Notes under the pieces: model-generated
What the model saw: only the letters and a program-made list of their open reading frames with translations
Told to the model about the DNA's origin: nothing
The model's database searches: none
DNA from: Certhia americana
Taxonomy: Eukaryota; Chordata; Aves; Passeriformes; Certhiidae
Length of the DNA: 64,000 nucleotides
Direction: 5' to 3'
Assembly: GCA_018697195.1 (NCBI GenBank)
Contig: JAGMWU010000028.1
Coordinates: 5,158,308-5,222,307, forward strand
Translations under genes and position numbers: made by a program
Shown: positions 48,621-60,259 of the stretch, one piece after another
How positions within the stretch are numbered: position 1 is the first letter of the stretch
Layout of the letters: every line of letters starts with the position of its first letter

Positions 48621-48653
48621 AATAAAACGGCTGAACCGCAGCGTGTGGTGTTT
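48621..48653 (+). terminator. Candidate poly(A) site, + strand
   Basis: AATAAA at 48621-48626 is followed 16 bases later by a GU-rich element (gtgtggtgtttg, 48642-48653), the canonical layout of a cleavage/polyadenylation site. The upstream 200 bp is T/A-rich like a 3' UTR. No upstream gene is known here. It could end an unannotated non-coding RNA or a very long KCNA3 3' UTR. Confidence 0.4.
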
Positions 48654-49084
48654 GATACTGGGGTGGGTGAAAAGGAGATGTTGGGATGGAAAGGGTGGTG
48701 TGAGGTTTGAGGAGTGTCCTCCAATGTGAACTCATTTTTCAGGATTAAATAATCTGAAATTTAATGCTGTTCACAGGAATCAAATTTACCCTGCTAGAGA
48801 AATAAAATCCTGGGGTCAAATCTGCACATTTCCAGCATCCCACCCAGCCACCTGGACTGAGGAAGCTTCAGGCAAAACCTTAAAACTCACAAGAAGTCAT
48901 GTCACTGATGGTGCTTGGGCACACGAATGCAGGGGGAGGGGTTTCACCCACCCACTCTGATCACAGGTGGAAATCCTGCAAAAGCTCATTTGAAAACCTT
49001 GTTCTTGGCTTCAAACCACCCCTGTGAGCTTCACCCAGAAGTGAATGTGGCCAAAGAGTCAAAGTTTTGGTTTAGGTTTTGTTT
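48654..49084. other. Non-coding interval
   Basis: Unique sequence. Nothing recognised. Confidence 0.5.
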
Positions 49085-49213
49085 CTCCTGTGTGCCCAAG
49101 GCCAGGCTGGAGAAATCTGGGTGAGTGCACGGTGGTGCCACCCATGGCAGAAGGTGAAACAGGAAGAGCTTTAGGGTCTCTCCCCACCCAAACCATTCCA
49201 AGATTCCATGATA
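49085..49213 (+). mobile_element. CR1 LINE 3' fragment
   Basis: gtgcccaaggccaggctgga, then cacccatggcagaaggtgaa and cccacccaaaccattccaag, ends in attccatgat. Plus orientation, 5'-truncated and diverged. Confidence 0.88.
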
Positions 49214-51779
49214 AAATGACTTGAGCTGTGCATCCAAGTGCTGCTGTGCTGTGTCCCACGGCCAGAGGTCCCAGGCTGCTGCAAGGGGATTTTATTTAAG
49301 TGCTCACAGGAGCACTGAAATAAAATCCCAAGTGACTTGGTTATTTTTTGCAAATCCCAATTCTGGGACTGAAATCCAGGAGGAAACCCTTCAAGAGGCT
49401 TCAGATGCTGAACTGGGGGCTCGGAACTGGGAGCAGAGCAGCAGCCATGTGTGCCCACAGCCACCCTGGACAGGCTCACACCAGAGGAATTCATGGACAT
49501 GGAGAACCTCAAATTCCCGAACTTTACAAAACAGCTTCATCCTGTCAGCATCAGGAATTGTGACACGGGCAAAGAAGTTCCTAGAAAAGCAGCACTGAGT
49601 GCTGGAACTGATCTGTGTGGTTTTACCTCTCTCTGCTCTCAAGGTTTGCTGTGAGCACCAACTCTACTAAGGGAAGATGATCCACGGTGAGCAAAGTCAG
49701 CTCCAGCTCAAAAACTCCCAAATCCTCTCAGTGTGGCTGTGCTGGAGGGTACCACAGTAACTCCTGGCTGTGGGTGGCAGGGGAGATTTTGGGCAGGTTT
49801 TAGCAGCTCTTGCTGCTTCATTCTCTGCTGTGACCCTGATCTCTGTATCAGCTCCCCAAAGGGTTGAGCTGTCTCCAGCTGTAGGTTTCGGTTGACGTGT
49901 GGTTACTGGGGGGGGGTGCTTGAACATCCCAGAAAAACAGGATGTGGCAAACTCTGAGATGCAGATGGGGCACAAATGGCACCGGCCAAAACCAGGCCCC
50001 GTTAGGAAGGACAGGCCTGGCACCCAGGATTGCTTGAGAAGCCACGGGAAACACCTTCCACACCACCCTGGTGAGTGGGGGGCAGTGATCCCATACCCAG
50101 CCCTGGAGGAACCTTGGCTTGAGGCCCTCCCCAGCCCCTGTGGGCTTTGCAGGGTTTGCAGCCCGTTCCTGGGTGATCAGTGGGTGCAGGACATGGAGCT
50201 GCAAAGGGCCAGTGCGTGGGCAGTGCTGGCAGCTCCTCTGCCCTGAGTCCAGCTGTATTTGCCAGATTTTAGAAGGAAGAGCTGAGGGGGAAGGGAGGCT
50301 GCTGGTGTGATTCCAGGGTGGGTGTTTCCTGCTGCATGTCCCGAGGTTATAAAGGGTAAATGTCCCTGAGGCAGTCCCACAGAGCTGGGTGCTCAGAGCC
50401 ACCCCTGCAGTGAGCCCTGGTGCTGCCGGGGTTCCTCAGAGAAATTCAGCTGAGGCTTTGGAGGAACCTGGCTGTGCACAGGATGTTCTCTGCTGCCTTT
50501 TAGCTCCTGCTTTGTTTTGCCAGAGCAAGGGCATCCCCTGGGGGGGCTGGTGGCTGTGGCAGCTCCAGCATCACATCCCTGCACAGCGATGTGAATCCTT
50601 CCCTCGCTGCCTTGAAATTTCCTGCTTGGGAATTTCCCTGGGAGCCATTTGCTCCCTGCATTATGAAGAAATATCGATTCACCACTCCCTGCTCAGCACC
50701 TTAGCACCGTGCAGGATTTTAATGACCTGTGTCCTGTCCCTCTTTCCAAGCCAGAGCATCTGGATCTTCCAACTGTGACTTTTCCAGGATGCTGCAGAGG
50801 GGCTCTGCCAGCTTCAAGTCAGGCTCCTACAGGCATTTCCCTGCTCCTCAAACCGCGCCTTGCTAAGTCACTTCCTACCTTTTGAATGAATAGTGTTATC
50901 CAAAGGATCTTCCTTTGTATTCCAACCAGGCCTGGCATCCTTCTACAAGGGGTGTTGTCCATCCCTCTGCTCTTATATTTATCCATGGGAATGCTAAGGT
51001 TATAATTTCCCCTATGGAATTCTCCTTAACAACACCTTGTCCAGGCCATTTGTTATTATTCAATTTATTGATAGATTCTTGATTTTGTTCTCCCAGTGCT
51101 GCATTTGCAGCCCCTCACTTCACCACGCTGATCCTCAGGCAGCCTTGATCCTGAGGATTTGGGTGGTGTTCCTGCCCTGTCGGTGTATGGGAAGGGTGGA
51201 AGAGACCTTGTTTCCTGCTCTGTCAGGTGTTAGAGTCACCCCTTGGTTTATCCTGATGGCAGGAAAGGAATTATTCCTCTGGCTCTGTGGAATCACAGAG
51301 GCTGCTGCAGGGACAGTCATTCCACAGAGTGAAGGGATTTTGGATGCTCCCAGGACCCTCCCTCAAACACGAGCACTTTTTCATGTACCAACGTTCCACA
51401 GCCCCAAAGGGTTTGAGCACAAATCAAGGGAACCCTCAGGATCTGAACCGTGGATCTGTGCTTGCCCAGGCCCAGGCACTGGGGGTGATTCCACGGCTCC
51501 CAGGGATGTCTGGGGGTGCCTGGTGGGTGCTGCTTGTCTGGGAAAATGTGCTGGAAGCAGAGTGTGGGGAGGGGGAGAAGGGGAAGCCGTGGCTAAAAAT
51601 AGCTATTTTTGAAAGAAAGGGATGAAAACCTCTTTGAAGAAATGAGGGGAGAGGGGGAGTGTTTCCATGGAAACGGGGAAGTCTGTCTCTTCCCAAAAGA
51701 GGGGGTGGGAGATGAAGAAATAGTAAATACAGCAGAGGAATGACGGGGAAGAGGCTGCTGCCTGCTAGTGGCATTCCCC
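49214..51779. other. Non-coding interval
   Basis: Unique sequence. Several frames of 110-190 codons overlap in conflicting frames without domains. No gene is supported. Confidence 0.45.
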
Positions 51780-51935
51780 ATGGATCCCAGTGGTGTTCCT
51801 GTGGAACACAGTGACATTCCCCTGGATCCCCGTGGTGTTCCTATGGATCCCAGTGGTGTTACCCATGGAACACAGTGACATTCCCCTGGATCCCTGTGGT
51901 GTTCCCATGGATCCCAGTGGTGTTCCCCGTGGATT
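51780..51935. repeat. 63/64-bp minisatellite (about 2.5 units)
   Basis: Units beginning tggatcccagtggtgttcct lie at 51781, 51844 and 51908. Inside each unit the motif 'tggatccc.gtggtgtt' also recurs at half-spacing, so the present unit grew from a shorter one. Confidence 0.94.
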
Positions 51936-52384
51936 CTGGGCAGGGGGCTCAGGACTCTGGGTCCCAGTGAGAGCAGATGGGGCTCTGGCACTGCCTGCCC
52001 ACACAGCCCTGGATGTGTCACTTCACAGTCTCCTTGTGCCACCTGCAGCCCTGGATCTGTCACCTGCCCAGGTCACCAGAGAGAGCAGTGACCCAGAGCT
52101 GCTGGGGACACCTTCCCAGGACCAGGGCAGTGTCACCATGATTGGGCATCTCCAGCTGCTCCCTGCAGCTCAGCAGGGACAATAAATAATGAGTGTCCTC
52201 CAAATGCTTTGGAAACCTACATCAAATCTTGGCTTTTCTCCTCCAGGAATTACCAACCACGGCATGGCCATTTCCAGGGGAGGCTGCAGGGAAGGGAACT
52301 GTGCTGGGCAGCAGAGATATGGGGGACTTTGAACACAGGGTGGGGAGAGATTGAGGGCCAGGCAGAATGGGCTGGCCTGGTCTG
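51936..52384. other. Non-coding interval
   Basis: Unique sequence. Nothing recognised. Confidence 0.5.
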
Positions 52385-52510
52385 GAATTCGGCACAGCTC
52401 CCTGACTGGCACCACCCACAATTTGGCCAAGTGTGGCACACAGTTTGGCACAGCTCATGGTTTAGCACAGCTCAGAATCTGGCACAGGTCAAGTTTGGCG
52501 TAAGCCAGGA
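52385..52510. repeat. Imperfect ttggcacagctc repeat
   Basis: The motif ttggcacagctc recurs loosely (cggcacagctccctgactgg, tttggcacagctcatggttt, tagcacagctcagaatctgg). The same motif reappears just beyond the CR1 that follows (tttggcacagctccctgcct at 52757). Confidence 0.8.
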
Positions 52511-52529
52511 TTTTAACTAAAAGAGATTG

Positions 52530-52756
52530 ATTAAGATTTGATACAAGGAAGAAATTCCTCCCCGTGAGGAAGGGGAGGCCCTGGCACATCCCAGAGCAGC
52601 TGTGGCTGCCCCTGGATCCCTGGAAATGTCCAAGGCCAGGTTGGATGGTGCTTGGAGCAGCTTGGGACGGTGGAAGTTGTCCCTGCCCATGGCCTTTAAG
52701 CCCTGCCATGGTCTTTAAGCTCTGTCCCAACCCAAACCATTCTGTGATTCCATGAT
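52530..52756 (+). mobile_element. CR1 LINE 3' fragment inserted in a low-order repeat
   Basis: It contains gatacaaggaagaaattcct, agagcagctgtggctgcccc, aatgtccaaggccaggttgg and ctgtcccaacccaaaccatt, and ends in ctgtgattccatgatt. A small internal duplication (ggcctttaagccctgccatg then gtctttaagctctgtccc) sits before the tail. Both sides are ttggcacagctc-type repeat, so the insertion split that array. Confidence 0.94.
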
Positions 52757-52789
52757 TTGGCACAGCTCCCTGCCTGGCACAGCTGTGGG

Positions 52790-54339
52790 GCCAGCATGTC
52801 CTGGAACAGCCCAGGGCTTTGGCCAGCTCTGTGGCCACCTCGTGTCTGACACTGCCTCGGTGCCACCACGCCCACAGTGCCACATGCCCAGCCCATGGGC
52901 TCCCAGCCTGAGCCCTTGGCTCTCCTCCTGCAGCAGCTCTGCGTGGGAGGAACACAAGAAGGAAATCATCCTCTCAAACCACTTTTCCTCCTGGCTTGTT
53001 TGCAGTCCTGCAGCTCCCTGGGGAGGGATGAAAGTTTGGGGTGATGGGAACATCTCACCCCACTCTGCGGCTCAGATCTGACCTTCAGCAGTTCTTGGCC
53101 CCCTCCCAGCACCACCAGACACTTGGGCTGAGACCCACAGGTTCTAAAAACAGTGTCTGCAGGGCTGCTCATCCCATCTGTGCTGTGAGGGAGATGTTTC
53201 CACCCTGGCCATCACCTGCATGGGGAGGCAGTCCCAGGGCTGAAAGCTGGAGGGAGTTGTGTCCCACCAGGGCAGTCAGAGGGGGCCATGAGGTCACCTA
53301 CAGCTCCCCCCAGGCAAAGGAAATCTGTCTGCAGACAGTGGTCATCTCCAGCCAAGGTTTTGGCCATTTCCAGCAGGAGCATTTCCCCTGCAGGTTTCTC
53401 CCATTCCTTCCCTAATCTCAACAACCAGGTGGTTTCAGCTTTAGGCCCCATTTCCCTGTTTCTTAGTGGGCACCAACCCCCAGAGTGAAAGAAAAGCCCC
53501 CCCAAACTGGAGGAAAAGGGATGTTCCACTGGGAGATGGGCATGGGCTGGTCCAGACCTGAGGAAGAAGAAATCAAGATGTTCATCACCTGTCCTTCACC
53601 TTGGGGTGCCCCAGCCAGCCCTGGCTTGGCAAAGACGGTGTTTTATGGCATCATGAGTAAAGGTTTGGGCACATTTGGAGCCCTGAAGCCACTCTGTTCT
53701 TGGTCCCTTTGGAGCAGGAGGACTGGGAGCACAGAGGGACATGGCTGGGTCCCCTTGGTGAGGAGGTGGTGGCCCAGACCAGCCGGTGGTGGCCCAGACC
53801 AGCCCAGGTGACACCTGCCATAAAGCCTAGCCCCAGGGATGCTGGGGGGGTCTATCAGGGTGATGGGCCTGCGAGCCCTGGCTCCTTCTAGAGCTCGAAG
53901 TCCTCGCCCCTGGATGGAAGGAGCTTCTGATCTCTTTTCCCTTCCTGAATTTGTGGCTTTGAGAGCCCAGGTGGGAGACACCCTCCAGGCCCAACACCCA
54001 CCCCACACCAGCCCAGGCCCATCAGGGGCAGCCTGGCAGGAAATATTCACAGTCACCCTCAGGACTGAAGTTCTTTGCCTTGTTTTGGTTGACCTACAAG
54101 ACTTGTAATTAAACAAATTCTGCCCAGCTCCTCTCCAGGCTGGGGGAGCATCTTCAGAGGTAAAGTGGCAACTCAGCCATCTTGACCAAAAGAGAATTTG
54201 GACTGGAGGCCAAAGGAGCTGTTTTTAAACAACTGGATATTTCATTACAGAAAATCACCTTGGAGAATTACAGAAGGATGTGTTTAATGCTAACTTTGCA
54301 GAGAGGTGATTTTTGCTGTTTTCTCTTCAGCAGTTGTGC
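52790..54339. other. Non-coding interval
   Basis: Unique sequence with a small direct duplication (gcccagaccagcc) at about 53770-53802. No gene recognised. Confidence 0.45.
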
Positions 54340-54470
54340 CTTTCCAGGGACCAGGAGAACCACAGAGGATCTAGGAGGATCTCCCAGGGACCAAGAGGTC
54401 TCTTCAGAAATCAGGAGATTCTCCCAGGGTTTAGGAATTCCTCCCAGGATCCAGGAGAATCTTCTGAGGC
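54340..54470. repeat. Weak imperfect tandem repeat
   Basis: Loosely recurring blocks of the type 'ggaccaggagaa ... ggatctcccaggga' with spacing in the 30-40 bp range. Strongly diverged. Confidence 0.55.
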
Positions 54471-55559
54471 CCTGCCCAGCATCTCTTTTTGCTCTGCTCC
54501 TCCTCTCCCACATCACTCCAGGCGAAGCCCTGATCCTTCCCCCATCTCCAGGGTCGGGGAAGCCGCTCTGACCCATCTCACCACGGTATTTTGGGATTCA
54601 CCAGCAGCATCTGCCATGGTGGCACTGCCACTGTGGCTCCATGTCACCGTGTTCCCGGGCTCTGTTCATTTTTAGATGTCTCCTGGCATCCCCTCCTCTT
54701 GCCACCACCCACTGGGGGGGTGAGGAGGTGCTGAGGGTCCAGGAGCTCCATCCTCTGACGTCAGCAGCGGGTGGGAGGTCGGATGCTTTCCCTGGAGGGT
54801 GAATCACAGTCCTGGGAACTCGCTTACAGCTTTCACAGCTCCTAAAATGACACAAGGCCCAGTTATGTCAACACCTTCAGCTGGAAAACCGTGGCTCAGA
54901 TGGCGATGGGGCTCAGTGCTCTGCCCTGTCCAACCCCTCTGATGGGCAGTGCTTGGTCTGGCTCGGATCCCCTTCCCAGAGTGGTTGTTGGCATTTGCTC
55001 CAGCCCTTAAAATCCCTCTGGCTTTACAGGAGGTGGGGTGTGGTCCCCGGGAGGGGCACCACAAGGAGTTGCCATTGTCTGAGGCTGTGCAGGAGGCATG
55101 AAGGTGATGGCACAGGCTCTGCCCTCCTTGGAGAGCTTGTCCCATCCCTTCCCAGGCTTGGCTTACACAGGTGCCCACCCTGGCTGCCCTAAGCAGTGGG
55201 GCAGGATGTAGGCTGGGCTTTCCAATGTCCCTGGGATTTGAATTCAGCTCTTCTGGATGAGGGCAGGCCTGGGGATAACCCTGCCCTTGGCTTTCATCCC
55301 TCCCCCACAGCACCACTTCTTGGAGTGCCTCCCAGACCCACTGACAGCAGGATATGGGGGGAAAAAGGGGGGGAAAGCATTTTTTTTGCTATTTGTATGT
55401 CTGTCTGCAAACCCAAAACCAGGGAACAGCCCTTGTGGGCATCCCTGGGAATAAAGGAAACAAGGAGAGATCACCCTGGACACAGGATCACCTGGTTCCT
55501 GGAACATCCTCCCACCAAGTGCTTTTCCCAGCACCACACACGCAGGCGGGGTAAGAATT
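54471..55559. other. Non-coding interval
   Basis: Unique sequence. Nothing recognised. Confidence 0.5.
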
Positions 55560-55990
55560 CCAGTTTGGGTGTCTATAAGATCCATTGAGATAAGAGAAAT
55601 AATTCAGGAGGAAATTATTATTTAATAATAATACTGAGCAAAGGCGTCATCTTGTTAAATCCTTGTGAAACAGCCAAGTGGGTGCAGAGCTCAGCTCATC
55701 TGGTTCTCCGAAAGGCTGGGATCCGTCTGGAGCTGTCAGCGTGGCTGAGGGAGGCGGGTGCAGACACACAGACGATAATAATAGCTCACAATTAGGGTAG
55801 TAAATCAGGAGAGAGCGTCACTCAATTCAGAGAAATTCCCCTGATTTGCTGGAGTTTGGCTCTCTGTATGGAGCTGGTGCTGTTTGGTTGACAAATCCCC
55901 CTGGTTTTGCAGAACCTTCACAAGGCGGCAGCACGTTGGAAATTAAGCTCCACTTGAATTATACCATGCCCCAGCCTCAGTTTCTACATA
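55560..55990. promoter_or_regulatory. Candidate conserved non-coding block upstream of KCNA2
   Basis: Unique, AT-rich with scattered CpG (gaaattattatttaataata, gacgataataatagctcaca, ttagggtagtaaatcaggag) and different in texture from its surroundings. Likely regulatory if conserved. Untested. Confidence 0.33.
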
Positions 55991-57011
55991 TTGCATAAGG
56001 ATCAGCCTCGGGCAAATCGTTTTCTGCATTCAACCCACCCTGCCATGGCAGATCCACCTCCAGAAAAGGCTAAAATGGTGCAGCTGACATTAAAAACCAG
56101 AGTAGCCTCTGCCCAACTGGATGCGTGTGGGAAGGAAACCCATAGTGCAAGGGCTGGTCATGAAGGATTCCCAGTTTTCCTGCGGGGTTAGACATTAAAT
56201 TTCAATATTGGGATCTGTTTGGGTCTTGGGAAAATACAATTTTTGTTTCAAGGTGGAGAGGAGTGTTGGGAGGAGCAGCAGGCGATCACATCCCCCAGTG
56301 CTGCGCCCTCTCTCTGTCTGGGCCACCTCCTGCTCCTGGCACCTCGGGGAGCTGAAACTCTGTGATTTATCCCTACCATGCCCCCACGCCCCCCTGGATG
56401 ACTGGGCACCACACTGAGCACCGATTTTTGCAGGTATTCAGGGTGTTCCAGGCCCTCCATCCCACCTCAGGGTGTCCCTGGAGAGATTGCACTGGTAACT
56501 CCATGCAAATGTGACTCCTGTATATGGGAATAGAAATATTGCCCATTGCCTCCTCCAGCACGTGTACCTTGGGTGCCAGGAGCCTTGTGGGACTTGTTGC
56601 TTCCTTGGTGCTGCTTGTGGGGTCATGGGGGGATGGCAGAGTGGTCCAAACCTCGTGCCTGGAGGCAGGGGTTGATCCATAGGTCTTACATGTTGGTAGG
56701 AGCTTGGCCATCTCCTTCCTTTGGGATGGCAGAAGCCTCCTCATGAAGGGACCTCAGTAAATGCAAAGAGATATAAAAGTATTGGTTTTCACACCCTCAC
56801 CCCAGCCAAGGGCAGCTCCTGCAAGTCCAGTCCTGCCCCATCTCCTTCCCCAGAGCTGCAGGGTGGTTCTCCAGCCCCCAGGTCTCCCTGAGCAGATCCA
56901 GGCTGTTGCCAAGAACATGGGATGGATCGGAGCCGCGTGGCAAAGCACCACCGTGTATCCAGGGATATGATTATTTCCCAGTGGTGGAAATCTAGGTCTC
57001 CTGCTTGGGAG
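55991..57011. other. Non-coding interval
   Basis: Unique sequence. No gene or repeat family recognised. Confidence 0.45.
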
Positions 57012-57206
57012 GAGGGGTGCGGGGGGAGGGGGGGGGGGAAAGACGCTCATATTAATCTTATGAATATTCATGGAGAAGCTGAGCAGCCTTCGGAGGTTGA
57101 CTCCGGGGTAGGAGTTTGGGGGGCTGTAGGTGAGAGGTGCCGGCAGCGGCGGGAGCAGAGCAGCTGCTTGTGCATTCTCCGCATGCCTGACTGCAGAGCC
57201 AAGTGT
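57012..57206 (+). promoter_or_regulatory. KCNA2: Candidate upstream promoter/first exon of KCNA2
   Basis: A G-rich tract (57012-57038, runs of 4, 6 and 11 G) and a perfect 12-bp palindrome ATGAATATTCAT (57060-57071) precede a CpG-bearing stretch. That stretch ends at a strong splice donor (gccaagt|gtaagttgg, GT at 57205-57206). This layout fits a non-coding first exon spliced to the KCNA2 coding exon 3 kb downstream. Mammalian KCNA2 has non-coding 5' exons, but the assignment is inference. Confidence 0.35.
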
Positions 57207-58361
57207 AAGTTGGTGCCTTTTTCTCTCCCCCCCACCCCATCCCTGCATCCTTCTCCCTCTTCCCGCTGTTCCCCTGCTTAAACACAGCCTGGCCAGGAGC
57301 GGTGCAAAGCGAGGGAGTCGTGCTTTAGTCGCAAACCCGACCCCAAATCGTGTGACTCCCGCCTGCAGTGCTCAGCGCGGGCAGAGAACAAACTGAGGGG
57401 CTTTGGGCAAATCTTCACCTCCTCCATCCCCCCTTCAGCACCCAAATTTGCATGAATTAACCCCAAAGTTGCTTGAGGGGGGGCGGAGGTTGTTTGCCAG
57501 GAAAAGCAGCTATGGGGAGAAAGTAGGAGAAACTGAGTGCTGGGATGGGTGATGTCAACTGAGATGATGCCGTAACCCTCCCCATCAAGCACCGAGCATC
57601 AGCGCTTGGATTTGGAGTCGGAGGAAGAAGCTCAGAGCCCATGCCAAATAAAAATCAACATGTAAAATAAAAACAAAGTAAATTCCTGTGCTGTTAAACA
57701 AATCTGGGGTGTTTGGGGAAGGGAGAAAGGGGGGAGAGAGTTTATGGGCAGGAGGAAAGCAGCATGTTTATTAAAAAACAAATAAAACATTGAAGGTTGG
57801 TTGATCTTTGGTGAGATGGGGGTTTGTGGCTGCCAGATCTTTCCTGCAGCAGCAGGAAGATGTTGTTTGTGATGTTCTGGTGTGATGCTCGGAGGAGCCA
57901 GGGAAGGTCAAATCCAGCTGAACTCTTCGGTGAGTCGTTGGGGAGCGAGTGGTGGGGGAGAAAATGCAGGAAAAGGATAAAAACTGGGACAAATGCGACC
58001 TCCTCCTCTCTGGGCCTGGCAGAAAAGGGTTAAGAGAAGCGGTTGAATGCTGCAAGCCTCGTCAGGGTTGTACTATTTTTTCTAGTGCATAAGGAGAAGG
58101 GAGAGGAGGGTTGCACGGAAAAGGGAAATTTCTAGGAAAAGAGGGATCTGCGGCAATATCTGCACCTCGGGGGATGAAGAGAGGAACCAACAGGCATAAA
58201 TGGCCTGGAGATGGCTGAAATCTTTGCCGAGGAGATTGGGACCGTGGGGTTATTTTCCACCTGCCTCCCCTGCCCGGTTCTGTAATCCTGGCTCAAAGTA
58301 GACAAGTCGAGTTGGAGCTGAAGAAGGGAGGTTAGAGGGGTTTTTATTTCATTTGGGAGGG
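57207..58361. other. Non-coding interval upstream of KCNA2
   Basis: Unique sequence, possibly intronic to KCNA2. Nothing specific recognised. Confidence 0.45.
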
Positions 58362-58385
58362 AAAAAAAAAAAAAAAAAAAAAAAA
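58362..58385. repeat. Poly(A) tract
   Basis: 24 consecutive A residues, without a recognisable retrocopy upstream. Confidence 0.97.
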
Positions 58386-58449
58386 GGCAAAAAGATGAGA
58401 GGTTGGTTGGCTCTCTCCGGGCTGAGCATCTCCATGGTGCGAGGCAATG

Positions 58450-59120
58450 CAGGATGATCCAAGGGAGCGTTCGTCGGGAGCAGGGATGCTGAGGACCCGG
58501 CACCCACCGGGGACATGAGCCTCAACATCCCCACGAGAAATTTCACCCACCGGAGTCGAACTCCCACGGGGGTGGGTCGGCCGGGGGGTTGGCTCTCGGG
58601 AGGATGGGGAGGGTGGATGCGGGTCGCGTGGGTCCCGCGGCCGGGGCCCCAGTGCTCGCGGGTGCTCGGAGCCATCAGCGCGGGGCTGGTGGCCTTGGCG
58701 GGGGGACAGCCAGGGACCGGCGGAGGGTTCGCTCCGGTGGATGAAGCCGGAGCCTCCTGAGTCACCGGGGAGCGCGACGCAATGGCCGCGGGTGCCGTGC
58801 CCGGTGGGTGACACCGACTCGCGAGTGCTGGCGGGGCTGGGAGCTCTCGGTGGCTTTGCAGAGCCTCGGCTGCCGGGGGGGGGGGCTGCGTCGTTGCCCC
58901 CCCGTTCCTCCGCCTGGCACGGGCTCGGCGGGCAGCCGGCCCCGCTGGGCTGAGCAGAGCGCAGGGACACGGGGCTCTGGGTTTTTTCCGCCTCGGCGCT
59001 GGCGCTCTCGCCCTCCTCTCTCTCGTGTTGCAGTGCGGGTCGGGCGGGCAGCGGGCGAGCAGCAGGGAAAGCGGGTGCCCGGAGGAGCCGGGGCTTTGCG
59101 GATGCTCCTTGCGAACCCCC
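58450..59120 (+). promoter_or_regulatory. KCNA2: CpG-rich block, probable KCNA2 promoter region
   Basis: Dense CpG and very high GC over about 650 bp (cgggtcgcgtgggtcccgcg, gcgcgacgcaatggccgcgg) ends 1.3 kb before the KCNA2 ATG. It has CpG-island character. Overlapping long frames on both strands (for example 280 codons on the minus strand) result from GC bias. The transcription start is not defined. Acceptor-like sites follow at 59033 (gtgttgcag) and 59152 (ttttttccag). Confidence 0.6.
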
Positions 59121-59331
59121 AGGGCTTGCTACCTTCTCGGTGTTTTTTCCAGGCGATGCCACACCTCCCGAGGACACTGGGGACATCGGGTTTTGCTGAG
59201 CTTAGCAGCTTTTCACCGTCGTACCGAAGGCATCAGACAGACGCTCATCTGCCCTGAAGTGCAGATCTGCAACAGCTCCCGGGAAGACTCTGTCTCTCTG
59301 TCTCTCTGTCTCTCTTTCTCTCTCTCTCCAG

Positions 59332-59541
59332 TCCAAACCATTACAAGACCTGACTTCCACCATCTGGGAATCTAACCCCTCTTATGTCCCTTCTCCTTTT
59401 TTCTACGATGACTCACCATTATTTTTAACTTTGAAGAGAGAGGAAATTATGGGGATCTTGGAAGCCTGTATTTCTCTCTAGGATTTCCCCAGGGTCAGAT
59501 AATCGGTGTTACTAAGAGACACTAAGATTTGGCTTCTCCAG
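59332..59541 (+). other. KCNA2: Candidate non-coding 5' UTR exon of KCNA2
   Basis: A strong pyrimidine-rich acceptor (ctctttctctctctctccag, AG at 59330-59331) and a consensus donor (ttctccag|gtaatg, GT at 59542-59543) bound 210 bp. Two short upstream reading frames lie inside: 59384-59428 (14 codons plus stop) and 59449-59481 (10 codons plus stop). If spliced to 60324, the leader would carry both uORFs ahead of the KCNA2 start. Inference from splice signals only. Confidence 0.4.
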
Positions 59542-60190
59542 GTAATGTGATTTGTTTTCTGTGTGCCATGGTGGTTTGCAGAGAATGACAGGAGCCGGGA
59601 CACCAGCGGTCGAGGAGGGGGACTGCGGTGGTCGGCGGGGCAGCTGGAACCGCCGGCTCCACATTCCGGCAGCCGCAGAGCTTGGCTGCAGGCAGGGAGG
59701 GCAGCATGTCACCAGGGAAAGAGGATTGGGAAGGTGTTAAACTTAAAAACGGAGCTGGAGCTTTCCTGGAGGGTAGATTGCCTGAGATAGCACGGTTAAA
59801 TGTTAATTAACCCTTAGCTGCATGCCTGGAAATGAGCTGAGCCCAGCACCCCGCGGGGTCGTCTCGCCACTTCAGGGCTGGATGGGGTTATTTTTCTTCC
59901 TTCCTTTCTCTTCCTTTCCCCCTCTTTATTTTTTTAAACTAGAATTTTTATTTTTAGCCAAAAAATAAGCCCTGGTTTACCAATGCTAGTTTTGCCACGC
60001 TGGTTTTGAACAGGTGACGGTTCCTCAGGTGTTTTCTCTGTTCCACCTAATGGGTTTAGATGGGAGTTGTTGAACTCTGTCCCAAGGAAGGCAAATTAAC
60101 CCCTCCAGGAGGGGGATAGATGTGCTAGAGAAGGGATCTGCTCTCCTCCCCCCAACTTTATTCCATCTCTCTCTTTCTCAGCAGGGGCGA
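59542..60190. other. Probable intron upstream of KCNA2 coding exon
   Basis: Unique sequence with no independent gene. An alternative acceptor (ctctttctcagcag) lies at about 60170-60184, just before the T tract. Confidence 0.4.
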
Positions 60191-60206
60191 TTTTCTTTCT
60201 TCTTCT

Positions 60207-60259
<53 letters not shown>

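Noticed and set aside
51750..51775. CTCF-like motif (reverse of ccactagcaggcag)
   Set aside because: It differs from the core consensus at the central positions and lies next to a minisatellite, so it is too weak to report.
58344..59186. 280-codon minus-strand frame
   Set aside because: It lies in the CpG-rich block upstream of KCNA2 and runs into a poly(A) tract read as poly-Phe. It is explained by GC bias.
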